Shown here: positions 1 to 8,052 of the stretch, in pieces
Layout: each line of letters starts with the position of its first letter
How positions within the stretch are numbered: the stretch's first letter is position 1
Assembly: GCA_034521575.1 (NCBI GenBank)
Contig: JAXHMJ010000002.1
Location: 466,706 to 530,705, forward strand
Length of the DNA stretch: 64,000 nucleotides
Direction of reading: 5' to 3'
Origin: a candidate division KSB1 bacterium
Lineage (GTDB): Bacteria > Zhuqueibacterota > Zhuqueibacteria > Residuimicrobiales > Krinioviventaceae
The notes under the pieces: model-generated
Told to the model about the DNA's origin: nothing
What the model saw: the letters and a program-made list of their open reading frames with translations, nothing else
The model's database searches: none
Program-made: the position numbers and the translations under genes

Positions 1-20
1 ATATACAGTTGTATCTCCAG

Positions 21-283
21 TCATCTCAATGGATCAATTTGAAATTGTGTTTCTCCGTTTTGGGCTAAATTCCAATTTGCAAGCAGTTCATCTTTATGGA
101 GTTCAGCCCAGGCTTCGACCAATTTTCGTTTATTTAAAGGAAATTCTCCTTCCAGTCATTCACCTTGATTAATATCAAATGTTGATACTCCTGATAGTAG
201 GCATGAAAATGTGGCGGATTGTGTTCAATTTTTCCGGTATACAATCTGATAATTATGCCGTAAAACATACTAATCGTGGGCAT
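21..283 (-). pseudogene. DUF4160 protein remnant (frameshift plus in-frame stop)
   Basis: Reading the minus strand from an ATG at 283 gives a DUF4160-like N-terminus (MPTISMFYG, then HNPPHFHAYYQ). The frame breaks near 190. The rest of the domain continues in another frame (LNKRKLVEAWAELHKDELLANW, ending near QIDPLR and a TGA at 21-23) with one further in-frame TGA near 166. DUF4160 genes commonly sit next to a DUF2442 gene in a toxin-antitoxin-like pair of unknown function. The expected DUF2442 start overlaps this stop and runs off the window edge. Both lesions together argue for a true pseudogene. Confidence 0.7.
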
Positions 284-349
284 AGAGAATCGCTCAACAA
301 TTAATTACAAGATTTAGTTTTAGAATAAAAATTAATTTTCTGAATAAAA

Positions 350-1014
350 TCAAGTATAAAAGCCATCATCCTGCCAGTTCAACGGATTGTTTCTAATGTA
401 ATCCGAAATTCTTTCAAAAGCCTGATCATTGCGAATAATGTGATCATAAAACCGCGACTGCCAGGTGAAATCAAATCCCAGACGATGAGCATGCCGGGTG
501 ACCGCGGATTTATATGACCGTATGAGGGTGGAAACAGATCCCGATTTGGGTGAAATATCCGACATGAATTTGTTTTTGTCCGGGGGTGGGGTGGATGGAT
601 GGCCGGTTGATATATTACCTATGGGCGCGTTCCCCGTAGGCGCGTTCCCCGTAGGCGCGTTGCATGCAACGCGCCTACGGGGAACGGGATTACCACCATG
701 GTCCGGATGTTTGCCGGCCTTATTGCAATTAACCCCATTCACATCATTCAATATCAAAATCCCATGTACATGATTGGGCATGACCACAAATGCACCCAGA
801 TCCACGCATGGTTTGCATGATTTTTAATCTCATACCACAAAATATCGGCAATCACACCGATTTTGGACAATTGCATGGACTGGTTTACAACCGTACCGAA
901 ATAGTGTTCTCTGTTATGTGTACAGATGGTGATAAAATAGGCAGCATTCCATCGGTAATCCCAGTTTTTCAATCGGAGTGAACCGGAACGATGTCCGGTT
1001 TTGTGAGTTTTCAT
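350..1014 (-). pseudogene. REP-associated tyrosine transposase (RAYT, IS200-like Y1 family), frameshifted
   Basis: The N-terminal half (754-1014) has the typical RAYT opening (RLKNWDYRWNAAYFITICT). The second half (350-805) has the HUH metal-binding segment VVMPNHVHGI and, near its C-terminus, FTWQSRFYDHIIR with the family's conserved tyrosine, ending DYIRNNPLNWQDD. The halves overlap in different frames near 800, so one base indel splits the gene. A low-complexity segment (repeated NAPTG units) lies between the HUH motif and the C-terminal part and is encoded by a short tandem repeat and palindrome at 625-686. RAYTs are single-strand transposases linked to REP palindromes. No partner gene is recognisable. 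Confidence 0.8.
643..686. repeat. Perfect 44-bp palindrome inside the RAYT gene
   Basis: Bases 643-664 are the exact reverse complement of 665-686, with no loop. Upstream, the unit GGCGCGTTCCCCGTA is tandemly repeated from 624, so the element is a short direct-repeat array ending in a palindrome. It stays in frame with the transposase and encodes Asn-Ala-Pro-Thr-Gly repeats. It resembles the REP palindromes that RAYT proteins recognise. Confidence 0.85.
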
Positions 1015-1157
1015 TTTTTAAATTCCCCTTGTTTGTTGTCCCCAAAACCCCGGGAATCAATTGATAAACGTGATTAAACTGAAAAATAAAAAATAGCTCT
1101 GGTAAATGGCTGAATTTTCAGATTTAAATAATGTATCGAAAAAGCTGTATGAAAAAA

Positions 1158-1424
1158 CTAATACCGGTTCGCTGCAGGATTCACCGGCACACTCTGTTCA
1201 TACACATATTCAGGATGTAGTTCCACACCGTTATCCCATTCTATGGCATCAAAAGACATGTGAACGGTTACAAAGAGATTTTTATCCTTTAATTTTATGA
1301 ATTTCCCCTTTTGCAAATCGGGTCAAACGTTGAAAACCTTTTTCTCTCCATTTTCAAAGGTTAACAGTATTTCATATTCCTTTAGATATCTTACAGATTG
1401 AATACCGATATACAGTTGTATCTC
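1158..1424 (-). pseudogene. DUF2442 protein remnant (in-frame stop)
   Basis: The minus strand encodes VRYLKEYEILLTFENGEKKVF, then NV, a TGA (1323-1325), then PDLQKGKFIKLKD and MSFDAIEWDNGVELHPE. This is a recognisable DUF2442 domain interrupted by one stop. No good ATG is in frame at the 5' end. The upstream 31 bp matches positions 1-31, where the DUF4160/DUF2442 junction of the first copy lies, so two related gene pairs probably existed here. Confidence 0.65.
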
Positions 1425-1438
1425 CAGTCATGCCAATG
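1408..1438. repeat. Direct repeat of window positions 1-31
   Basis: Positions 1408-1438 repeat positions 1-31 with two mismatches. The repeat covers the end of DUF4160 and the beginning of DUF2442 in minus-strand reading. The RAYT pseudogene lies between the copies. Confidence 0.8.
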
Positions 1439-1582
1439 CAACATTAATCAATTATCTAAACAAAATCAAGAAGAAAAAGTATCGGCCTGCCTGGTTACTT
1501 GTGAATCGTGGACAAGTTGCAAAGAAGGTTTCTGAAATAAAGCTATAATTTGTATAAAATTAATTTATTATAATACGGTAAG

Positions 1583-1608
1583 ACAGTACGTACTACAGTA
1601 TGTACTGT
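1583..1608. repeat. 12-bp inverted repeat hairpin
   Basis: The arms 1583-1594 and 1597-1608 pair over 12 bp with one G-U type mismatch and a 2-base loop, inside AT-rich flanks that are also roughly inverted. It lies about 110 bp downstream of the EIIA-like gene (minus strand) and could end that operon, but there is no clear T-tract. Confidence 0.5.
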
Positions 1609-1717
1609 TATTATAAAACGATAATGGCATCAATATAAACCGATAGAGATGAGGCTACAGCCGGTGCGGCAAAACGGATTTCCCCCCAAAGTGAAAATTA
1701 CCTCGATACAGCCTGCC

Positions 1718-2173
1718 TCAATCTTCTCCCTGCAATATGGACAGCACCTGTTCCGGGCTGTCGGCTTTTGCCAGTTCATCGCAAAGCGACTGGTACTGCG
1801 ACAGTCTGGCGATTTCGGATAAAAGTGCGATATGGGCTCCGGATGAAGCGGGCGGCGCGATGACGAGAAAAATCAATTTGGAAGGCGTGTTGTCCATTGA
1901 CCCGAAATCAATGCCGTCCGGCGCGATGCCGATCGCTGCCGTGAGTTTTTCGGCCGCGCCTGTTTTGGCGTGTGGCACGGCAATACCTTTTTCCAGCCCG
2001 GTACTCGCCTTGTCCTCGCGCGTCATAACGTCATCATAAACTTGTTCTGCATCGGATATTTGACCATCGTTCTTTAAAAGCTCAATTAATTCCCGGATCG
2101 CTTCGTTTTTATATTGCGCTTTGAGCGGGACGGCAATCACCTCTTTTGTCAATATGTCAAGTAAACTCATCAC
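1718..2173 (-). CDS. PTS EIIA (PtsN/fructose-type) domain protein
   Basis: This 151-aa single-domain protein matches the EIIA mannitol/fructose/Ntr fold. The phospho-accepting histidine is His68 in GIAVPHAKTG, followed by the core FLVIAPPASSGAHIALLSEIARL. EIIA-Ntr proteins are phosphorylated by NPr/HPr and usually regulate transport or ion homeostasis rather than carry sugar. No membrane EIIC/EIIB component is nearby, which fits a regulatory role. It is the last gene of the V-ATPase operon, about 45 bp after the universal stress gene, so it may tie ATPase output to metabolic state; that link is inference. Confidence 0.85.
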   Translation of the reverse strand: MMSLLDILTKEVIAVPLKAQYKNEAIRELIELLKNDGQISDAEQVYDDVMTREDKASTGLEKGIAVPHAKTGAAEKLTAAIGIAPDGIDFGSMDNTPSKLIFLVIAPPASSGAHIALLSEIARLSQYQSLCDELAKADSPEQVLSILQGED

Positions 2174-2218
2174 AAGCTCCTGTAATCATTCAATAATTTT
2201 GTGCGTAAATTAGCTGTT

Positions 2219-2707
2219 CTACAACAGATGGTCATACATATTCCAGACCCGGTCTTCATCCTTGACCATGAGCACCGAACAGGGAACACTGCGCATGGCG
2301 CGTTCTGTTTCATCATAAAACTGATCACGTCGGGATTTTATCCGGGATAATTCTCCGATGATCAGCAGATCGATCTCGTTTTCTTTGATGCAGTTTTTAA
2401 TTTCACCGCTGACAGAACCGTTTTTGTTGTGCAGTTTAACATCCACACCTTTGGCCTGCGCAATTTGTTGAACATGTTTCAAATAGCGATCAGCGTCGGC
2501 ATTCAGATCGCGGCGGTATTCTGCCTCTTCATCCTGGAGAAAAATACGCGATTTCACCAGGGTGCCGAGAGCCTGGGTATTGACGACGAACAGAGCCGAG
2601 ATCTCTGTATGAAGTGTTTTCGCCAGACAGACGGCATAATGAGCAGCGACAATCGATTGTTCAGTCCCGTCTATGTACACCAATATGTTACGGATGATAT
2701 CGCTCAT
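2219..2707 (-). CDS. Universal stress protein (UspA family)
   Basis: The 162-aa protein starts with the typical beta strand IIRNILVYIDGTEQS and has the core segments AKTLHTEISALFVVN and IDLLIIGELS. It ends in a strand and tail (PCSVLMVKDEDR). The usual ATP-binding pattern G-x2-G-x9-G-(S/T) is not present, so it may belong to the non-ATP-binding class. It lies 10 bp after V-ATPase subunit D and before the EIIA-like gene, in one transcription unit. Its start ATG is preceded by a GGAGGA-type ribosome site. Confidence 0.85.
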   Translation of the reverse strand: MSDIIRNILVYIDGTEQSIVAAHYAVCLAKTLHTEISALFVVNTQALGTLVKSRIFLQDEEAEYRRDLNADADRYLKHVQQIAQAKGVDVKLHNKNGSVSGEIKNCIKENEIDLLIIGELSRIKSRRDQFYDETERAMRSVPCSVLMVKDEDRVWNMYDHLL

Positions 2708-2717
2708 ACGCTCCTCC

Positions 2718-3344
2718 TTAATAGGCCTTTTTTTCCAGCCGTTCTTTTATTTTTTTGAGTAAAATAACCGCATCCCGTTCATTTTCTTCAAGCCGGTTTT
2801 CGATATATTGAATGGCCTCGCGATATTCGGGAATGGCGATTTTTTCCAGAGCATTTACTTTTCTGATCGTCTTTTTCACTTCCGCAGCCAGACGCATCAC
2901 GGATATTTTCAGTTCGGAAAAACGTCCCATGATGTTCAACGCCTTTTTAAAATGCTCAATAGAACTGTCAATGTAAAAATGGGTGTCCAGGGTACTAAAA
3001 TAGGGTGAGCGTTCCTCAAAATGGGTTTCCACGACCGGCAATGAAACGCCCATAATATTGCGTGTGCTGATATCAATATCCGCATCAATATGAACAGCGC
3101 TTGAGAGACAGAATACTTTCATTTTTCCCATTTTGAGAACGGCCTCTTCCAGCGAGTTGTAGGCCGCCTGTAACGCTTCGTCAACCAGATTCTGGTAATC
3201 CACTGTTTGATCAACCAAATCCAAAAGCTCCATCACAAGAATATTTCTTTTTTGATCCAGAAGATCATATCCCAGGTTGGCAAAGGAAAGATCCTGTTTC
3301 AGTTGCAGTAACGTGGTGCGGGTTGGTGTATAGTTGTTATACAT
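2718..3344 (-). CDS. atpD: V-type ATP synthase subunit D
   Basis: The 208-aa protein is the central rotor shaft subunit that links the A3B3 head to the membrane ring. It shows the conserved N-terminus (PTRTTLLQLKQDL) and long N- and C-terminal helices (VNALEKIAIPEYREAIQYIENRLEENER) typical of the coiled coil. Length fits the family (about 200-220 aa). Its start overlaps the end of subunit B by 8 bases, consistent with translational coupling. Confidence 0.93.
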   Translation of the reverse strand: MYNNYTPTRTTLLQLKQDLSFANLGYDLLDQKRNILVMELLDLVDQTVDYQNLVDEALQAAYNSLEEAVLKMGKMKVFCLSSAVHIDADIDISTRNIMGVSLPVVETHFEERSPYFSTLDTHFYIDSSIEHFKKALNIMGRFSELKISVMRLAAEVKKTIRKVNALEKIAIPEYREAIQYIENRLEENERDAVILLKKIKERLEKKAY

Positions 3345-4827
3345 GATAATAGGTTTCGATTTCGTCTTCGGTCAAACGTGTCAATTCGTCAACGGGCAAA
3401 CTACGGAGCGCTTCCCAGCCGAGCTCAAGGGTCTCTTCTATGCTGCGGTCCTCATTGATGCCCTGGGTAATAAATTTTTCTTCAAAGATTTTGCCGAATT
3501 CAAGGTACTGAGTGTCCAGAGGCGTCAGTTCTTCTTCGCCGATAACCGAGGCCAGATTACGCACATCTTTGACATAGCTGTATGCGGCAAACAGCTGGCT
3601 GGCCAGATGCGGATGATCTTCCCGGGTCATGTCTTTGCCGATGCCGTCTTTCATCAAACGCGACAGGGAAGGGAGTCCGGCGACCGGCGGAAATATCCCG
3701 CGCGAGTTCATCTCGCGGTCAAACACGATCTGTCCCTCTGTGATATAGCCGGTGAGATCCGGGATCGGATGCGAAATATCATCATTGGGCATGGTCAGAA
3801 TCGGCAGCTGTGTGATCGAGCCTTTGGAGCTTTTCAGCATTCCGGACCGCTCGTAAAGCTCTGCCAGATCCGAATACAGGTAGCCGGGATAGCCTTTACG
3901 CGACGGTATTTCACCGCGTATCGTCGAGATCTCGCGCAGCGATTCGCAATAATTGGCCATGTCAGTCAAAATGACGAGCACGTGCATATCTTTTTCAAAG
4001 GCCAGATACTCTGCCAGTGTGAGCGCGCTTCGCGGTGTGATCAGCCGCTCGATGGAGGGTTCATCCGCGAGGGATAAGAACAGCGCGACTTTGCTGGACA
4101 CGCCGGATTCTTCGAATGAGCGGATAAAATAATTGGCCACATCGTGTTTCACACCCATAGCGGCGAAAATAATGGCAAATTCGGATTCGGTGCCGCGTAT
4201 TTTGGCCTGCCGGGTGATCTGCGCGGCAAGCTCGTTATGAGGCAGACCGTTTCCGGAAAAGATAGGAAGTTTCTGACCGCGTATCAGCGTGTTCATGCCG
4301 TCGATCACTGATAATCCGGTCTGGATAAAATCGCGCGGGTATTCGCGAGCCGTCGGATTGATGGCTTTGCCGTTCACATTGTAATAGTTTTCAGCCCGTG
4401 GGGCGGGGCCGCCGTCCAGTGGATGTCCCAGACCGTTGAAAACCCGGCCGAGCATTTTTTCCGAAACGCCCAGTTGATGCGCCTGCCCCTTGAAACGCAG
4501 ACGCGTATTCGGCAGGGTGAGAGACGCAGTGCCTTCGAACAGCTGAACCACAACCACATCCGCCGATGTGTCCAGGACGATTCCCAGACGCACAGCGCCG
4601 GAGGGATCGATACATTCAACGAGTTCCCGGAATCCGATAGGATGCGTGTTTTTGATGAACAACAGCGGTCCGTCCACTTTGTTGATTCCGACATATTCTT
4701 TGCCGCTTTTCAGTTGTTCAATCAGATTTGACGACAATGATGAGGAATCCGCTGCTTTAGGTTTTCCTTCGGTAATCTGTGTATCTTTTGTTTTATCGTT
4801 ATTCAAAAATAGCCTCCAACTGGTCAA
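3337..4827 (-). CDS. atpB: V-type ATP synthase subunit B (non-catalytic)
   Basis: The 496-aa protein is the non-catalytic nucleotide-binding subunit of the head. After about 35 N-terminal residues it has the beta-barrel domain, then the RecA-like domain with [20 protein letters not shown] in place of a Walker A loop, as expected for B subunits. [15 protein letters not shown] and the conserved [20 protein letters not shown] follow. The C-terminal helical domain ends DEIETYYHV. It overlaps subunit A by 29 bases and subunit D by 8. Confidence 0.95.
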   Translation of the reverse strand: MTSWRLFLNNDKTKDTQITEGKPKAADSSSLSSNLIEQLKSGKEYVGINKVDGPLLFIKNTHPIGFRELVECIDPSGAVRLGIVLDTSADVVVVQLFEGTASLTLPNTRLRFKGQAHQLGVSEKMLGRVFNGLGHPLDGGPAPRAENYYNVNGKAINPTAREYPRDFIQTGLSVIDGMNTLIRGQKLPIFSGNGLPHNELAAQITRQAKIRGTESEFAIIFAAMGVKHDVANYFIRSFEESGVSSKVALFLSLADEPSIERLITPRSALTLAEYLAFEKDMHVLVILTDMANYCESLREISTIRGEIPSRKGYPGYLYSDLAELYERSGMLKSSKGSITQLPILTMPNDDISHPIPDLTGYITEGQIVFDREMNSRGIFPPVAGLPSLSRLMKDGIGKDMTREDHPHLASQLFAAYSYVKDVRNLASVIGEEELTPLDTQYLEFGKIFEEKFITQGINEDRSIEETLELGWEALRSLPVDELTRLTEDEIETYYHV

Positions 4828-6599
4828 AAGAACGTCCCAGACGCGTCATCAGTTTATCAAATTCCGAGACATCCTCATTGGAAATTGAAAATTTCATTTT
4901 TACAATATCCTGATAGACCTTCATTTGTCGAAGTTTCACCAGGGTGATGCCGCTTTTAATCGCTTTTTGGCCGCGATAATAATAATGCAGAATAAGTTCA
5001 AGCATTTTATACTGTTTTTCGATGGTTGAGAACCGGTCCGTTTCGTCAAAGGCATTTTGCTGCAGAAACGCGTTTTTGAACAGTCTGCACACATCAATAA
5101 TAAAGCGTTGTGAATCGGGAAGCGCGTCCGGGCCCACAAGCTTGACCACCTGGTTGAGCCGGACTTCCCGCTGCAAGAGATCCATTATATCTTTGCGGTA
5201 TTTGCTCCATTCTGTTCCTGCATGCTGTTCCCACCAGGCTGCGATATCCGTCAGGTATTCGCTGTAGCTTTCCAGCCATGAGATGGCGGGATAATGGCGT
5301 GCATTGGCGAGCTGACGGTCCAGACTCCAAAAGCAGCGCACAAATCGTTTGGTGTGCTGAGTGACCGGTTCGGAAAAGTCGCCGCCCGGCGGCAAAACTG
5401 CGCCAATCAGGGTAACGGAGCCGTTTTTACCGCTCAGGGTTTCCATATATCCGGCGCGTTCGTAAAATTCAGCGACACGCGTCGGCAGATAGGCGGGAAA
5501 GCCTTCTTCGGCCGGCATTTCTTCCATACGTCCGGATAATTCGCGCAAGGCTTCCGCCCAGCGGGATGTGGAATCCGCCATCACCGCCACATGATAACCC
5601 TGGTCGCGGATATATTCGGCAAGGGTGACACCGGTATAGATGCTGGCTTCGCGGGCGGAGACCGGCATATTCGATGTATTGGCAATCAGAATGGTGCGTT
5701 CCATCAGGCTTTTGCCGGTACGCGGATCGATGAGGCTCGGGAAAGTCATTCAGGACATCGGTCATTTCATTGCCGCGCTCGCCGCAGCCGATGTACACGA
5801 TAATATCGGCGTCGCACCATTTGGCCACAGCGTGCTGGGTAATGGTTTTCCCGGTTCCGAAACCTCCGGGGATGGCCACGGTACCGCCTTTGGCGATGGG
5901 AAACAGCGTATCAATAACCCGCTGGCCGGTAACGAGCGGTGTGTTCAGAGGCGCACGCGCGCTGACCGGCCGGCCGCGGCGTATGGGCCATTTCTGCGAC
6001 ATGCGCACGGGAATAACCGAATCTTGCGTTTTAATTTCGGCAATGGTGTCCTCAACTGTATATTCACCCCTGGAGACAATACGTTCAAGTGTTCCCTGGA
6101 CAAACGGGGGAACAAGAATACGATGCTTGAACAATTCCGTCTCCTGGACGCTGCCAATGATCATGCCGCCGTGAACATCATCTCCTTTCGAGACCTCGGG
6201 TTCAAATAACCATTTCTTTTCATGATCGATTGGGGGGGATGATATGCCGCGGTCCAGAAAATCACCGCTGATATCGAGCAGCGCGGACAAGGGGCGCAGA
6301 ATACCGTCATAGATCGTCCCGACCAGTCCGGGACCCAGTTCCGGAGATAATAATGCGCCGCTGCCGTAAACCGGCTCGCCGGGTTTGACCCCGGTGGTAT
6401 CCTCATAAACCTGCACAATGGCTCTGTCGTTTTCCAGTTTTACAATTTCGCCGGTTAATTGATGGCTGCCGACTGCTACCAGTTCCAGCATCATGGCGTC
6501 TGTTATGCCGGTGACTTCAATAACCGGGCCATTGACTCTGAAAACAAATCCGATAATGCGTTCTTGTTTATCACTGCTGTCCGGCGTATATTTATTCAT
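4799..6599 (-). pseudogene. atpA: V-type ATP synthase subunit A (catalytic), single-base frameshift
   Basis: This is the catalytic subunit that hydrolyses or makes ATP. The first part (from 6599) has the N-terminal barrel, the subunit-A-specific bulge domain (HGGMIIGSVQETELFKHRI) and Walker A GGFGTGKT. The rest (reading to 4799) continues with [35 protein letters not shown] and the C-terminal domain. The two parts are in different frames. On the minus strand the codons after VLNDF read TTT-CCC-GAG, whereas TTT-CCG-AGC restores the family sequence, so one extra C (GGG at 5739-5741 on the plus strand) breaks the gene. Restored length is about 600 aa, normal for the family. Since the rest of the operon is intact, a sequencing error is as likely as a mutation. 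Confidence 0.93.
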
Positions 6600-7224
6600 C
6601 GAAAATATCCTCTAATACACGTGCTTCTATCCTGTCTCTATGTCGGTAAAGCCGGGTTTGCAAAAGATTGTTATAGACGGTTCTTCCGTTTTCGGCTTGC
6701 AAAATAATACCGTGTCCTTTATTAATAACATCGGGAGAGCGTTTTAAATGTGTTGCTTTCCCGGTGAGATTTTTATATCGGCGCTCCGCCTCCCGGCAAA
6801 ATGAATCATCAGCAAATGGTTCACACGATTCGGTTACTTTGAGAACGGCATTACTCTCCTCAAGCCCCAGCGCTGCTTCAACGGTCCATTTCAATATCAT
6901 CTCTTTAAATTCCGGGGTCTCGACAAGCGCCTCAAATTTTTCTCTCACGCGTTCTGTTACAACATCAATAATCTGCTGTTTGAGAGCCAGCTGCTGTTTT
7001 CTTTTTATGGATGCGATTTTACGTTCGCTCTCGTGGGCAATGGCGGCTGATTGCTGTTCGATTCGTTTTTGAGTTTCTTTTTTCAATTCACTGATGCGTT
7101 GATCCGTACTTTTTTTCCGCTCCTGAACCGTCCGCTGCGCGTTATCCAGAATCTCCTGAGCTTCATCCTGGGCCGCTTGCTGAATACTCTCGATAAGAGC
7201 GGTTTCCTGATTGTTTGTGGTCAT
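6592..7224 (-). CDS. atpE: V-type ATP synthase subunit E (peripheral stalk)
   Basis: The 210-aa protein has a long charged N-terminal helix (QDEAQEILDNAQRTVQERKK) that forms the stator coiled coil with the G/H subunit, then a globular C-terminal domain that caps the A3B3 head. The C-terminal segment YNNLLQTRLYRHRDRIEARV is typical. It overlaps the subunit A start by 8 bases. Confidence 0.85.
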   Translation of the reverse strand: MTTNNQETALIESIQQAAQDEAQEILDNAQRTVQERKKSTDQRISELKKETQKRIEQQSAAIAHESERKIASIKRKQQLALKQQIIDVVTERVREKFEALVETPEFKEMILKWTVEAALGLEESNAVLKVTESCEPFADDSFCREAERRYKNLTGKATHLKRSPDVINKGHGIILQAENGRTVYNNLLQTRLYRHRDRIEARVLEDIFDE

Positions 7225-7242
7225 GTTGATCGCCTTGTAGAC

Positions 7243-7548
7243 TTAGAGTTTTACACCAATCGCTTCGTTCACCATCTGGCGTATACCGGGTTTTCCCTGC
7301 ATTTTACCGCTGCGGTCCTGTATTTCAACAATCAGCGGAAAACTGGAGGTAAACAGATACGAGTTGACCAGCGGCCGAATGAGTTCGGCCGTTTTTTCCG
7401 TAATAATGATAATGCCAATGTCTTGATTCTGCAGTGCTTCGTTAAATGAATGTTCCGCTTCGGCCTTTGTTGTGGCGACAGATCCTTTAACACCGACCAG
7501 ACCAAATCCCAAGACCGTGTCTTCATCACCGATGACAGTATACTTCAT
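7243..7548 (-). CDS. atpF: V-type ATP synthase subunit F
   Basis: The 101-aa protein is the small central-stalk subunit that binds subunit D. The N-terminus YTVIGDEDTVLGFGLVGVKG and the strand IGIIIITEKTAELI are characteristic, and the length fits. It sits between subunits K and E in the operon. Confidence 0.92.
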   Translation of the reverse strand: MKYTVIGDEDTVLGFGLVGVKGSVATTKAEAEHSFNEALQNQDIGIIIITEKTAELIRPLVNSYLFTSSFPLIVEIQDRSGKMQGKPGIRQMVNEAIGVKL

Positions 7549-7606
7549 AAAAACATACCTTTATAATCAAATGGTTTCCGGCTGCCGGATGTTCATGATT
7601 GCTGTA

Positions 7607-8011
7607 TCAGACTTTGCCGAGTATCATCAATGCGGTGATAAAGCCGAATACAACAAGACCTTCAGCCAGGGCTATAAAAATAAGCGCCTGACCGGCGATT
7701 TCCGGTTTTTCGGCAACAGCGCCCATGGCTGCAGCGCCCACATGCGATATGGCAAAACCGGCAGCAAGTGCGCCTGCGCCAAAGGCAATAGCCGCGGCCA
7801 GAAATCCCATTTTGGAGACGTCAGCCTGCTCTTTGGAGAGCGGCGCCACGGTTGTTTCTTCTGTCGTGGCCTGGCCTTCTTCCTGTGCGGCAAAAGTGGT
7901 AAACACCGCGCCCGAGATGAACAAAAGAGCTGTGAGGACAATCAAGCTGATTTTGATGCTTGCTTTTAATTGATCTGCTGCAGAATTTGTGTTACGAAAA
8001 GTTTTCATCAT
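7607..8011 (-). CDS. atpK: V-type ATP synthase subunit K (membrane ring, single hairpin)
   Basis: The 134-aa proteolipid has a long N-terminus with a probable signal peptide or signal anchor (residues 18-41), then one hairpin of two membrane helices (about residues 68-91 and 104-132). The ion-carrying acid is the glutamate in ALAEGLVVFG. A single hairpin with an N-terminal signal resembles the Thermus-type c subunit rather than the duplicated Enterococcus NtpK. The helix-1 glutamine and the Ser/Thr next to the glutamate that bind sodium in Na+ rings are absent, suggesting proton coupling; this is inference. Confidence 0.9.
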   Translation of the reverse strand: MMKTFRNTNSAADQLKASIKISLIVLTALLFISGAVFTTFAAQEEGQATTEETTVAPLSKEQADVSKMGFLAAAIAFGAGALAAGFAISHVGAAAMGAVAEKPEIAGQALIFIALAEGLVVFGFITALMILGKV

Positions 8012-8052
8012 ATGCTCCTGAAAGTGTGAATCTGTATGAGTTTGTTATTTTA

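Noticed and set aside
625-686. Possible CRISPR-like repeat array
   Set aside because: The units are contiguous without spacers and end in a palindrome; no cas genes are present anywhere in the window.
1106-1300. 64-codon plus-strand frame
   Set aside because: It lies opposite the DUF2442 remnant, which explains the sequence better.
3334-4077. 247-codon plus-strand frame opposite V-ATPase subunit B
   Set aside because: It is the antisense shadow of a strongly conserved gene and has no family-like sequence.
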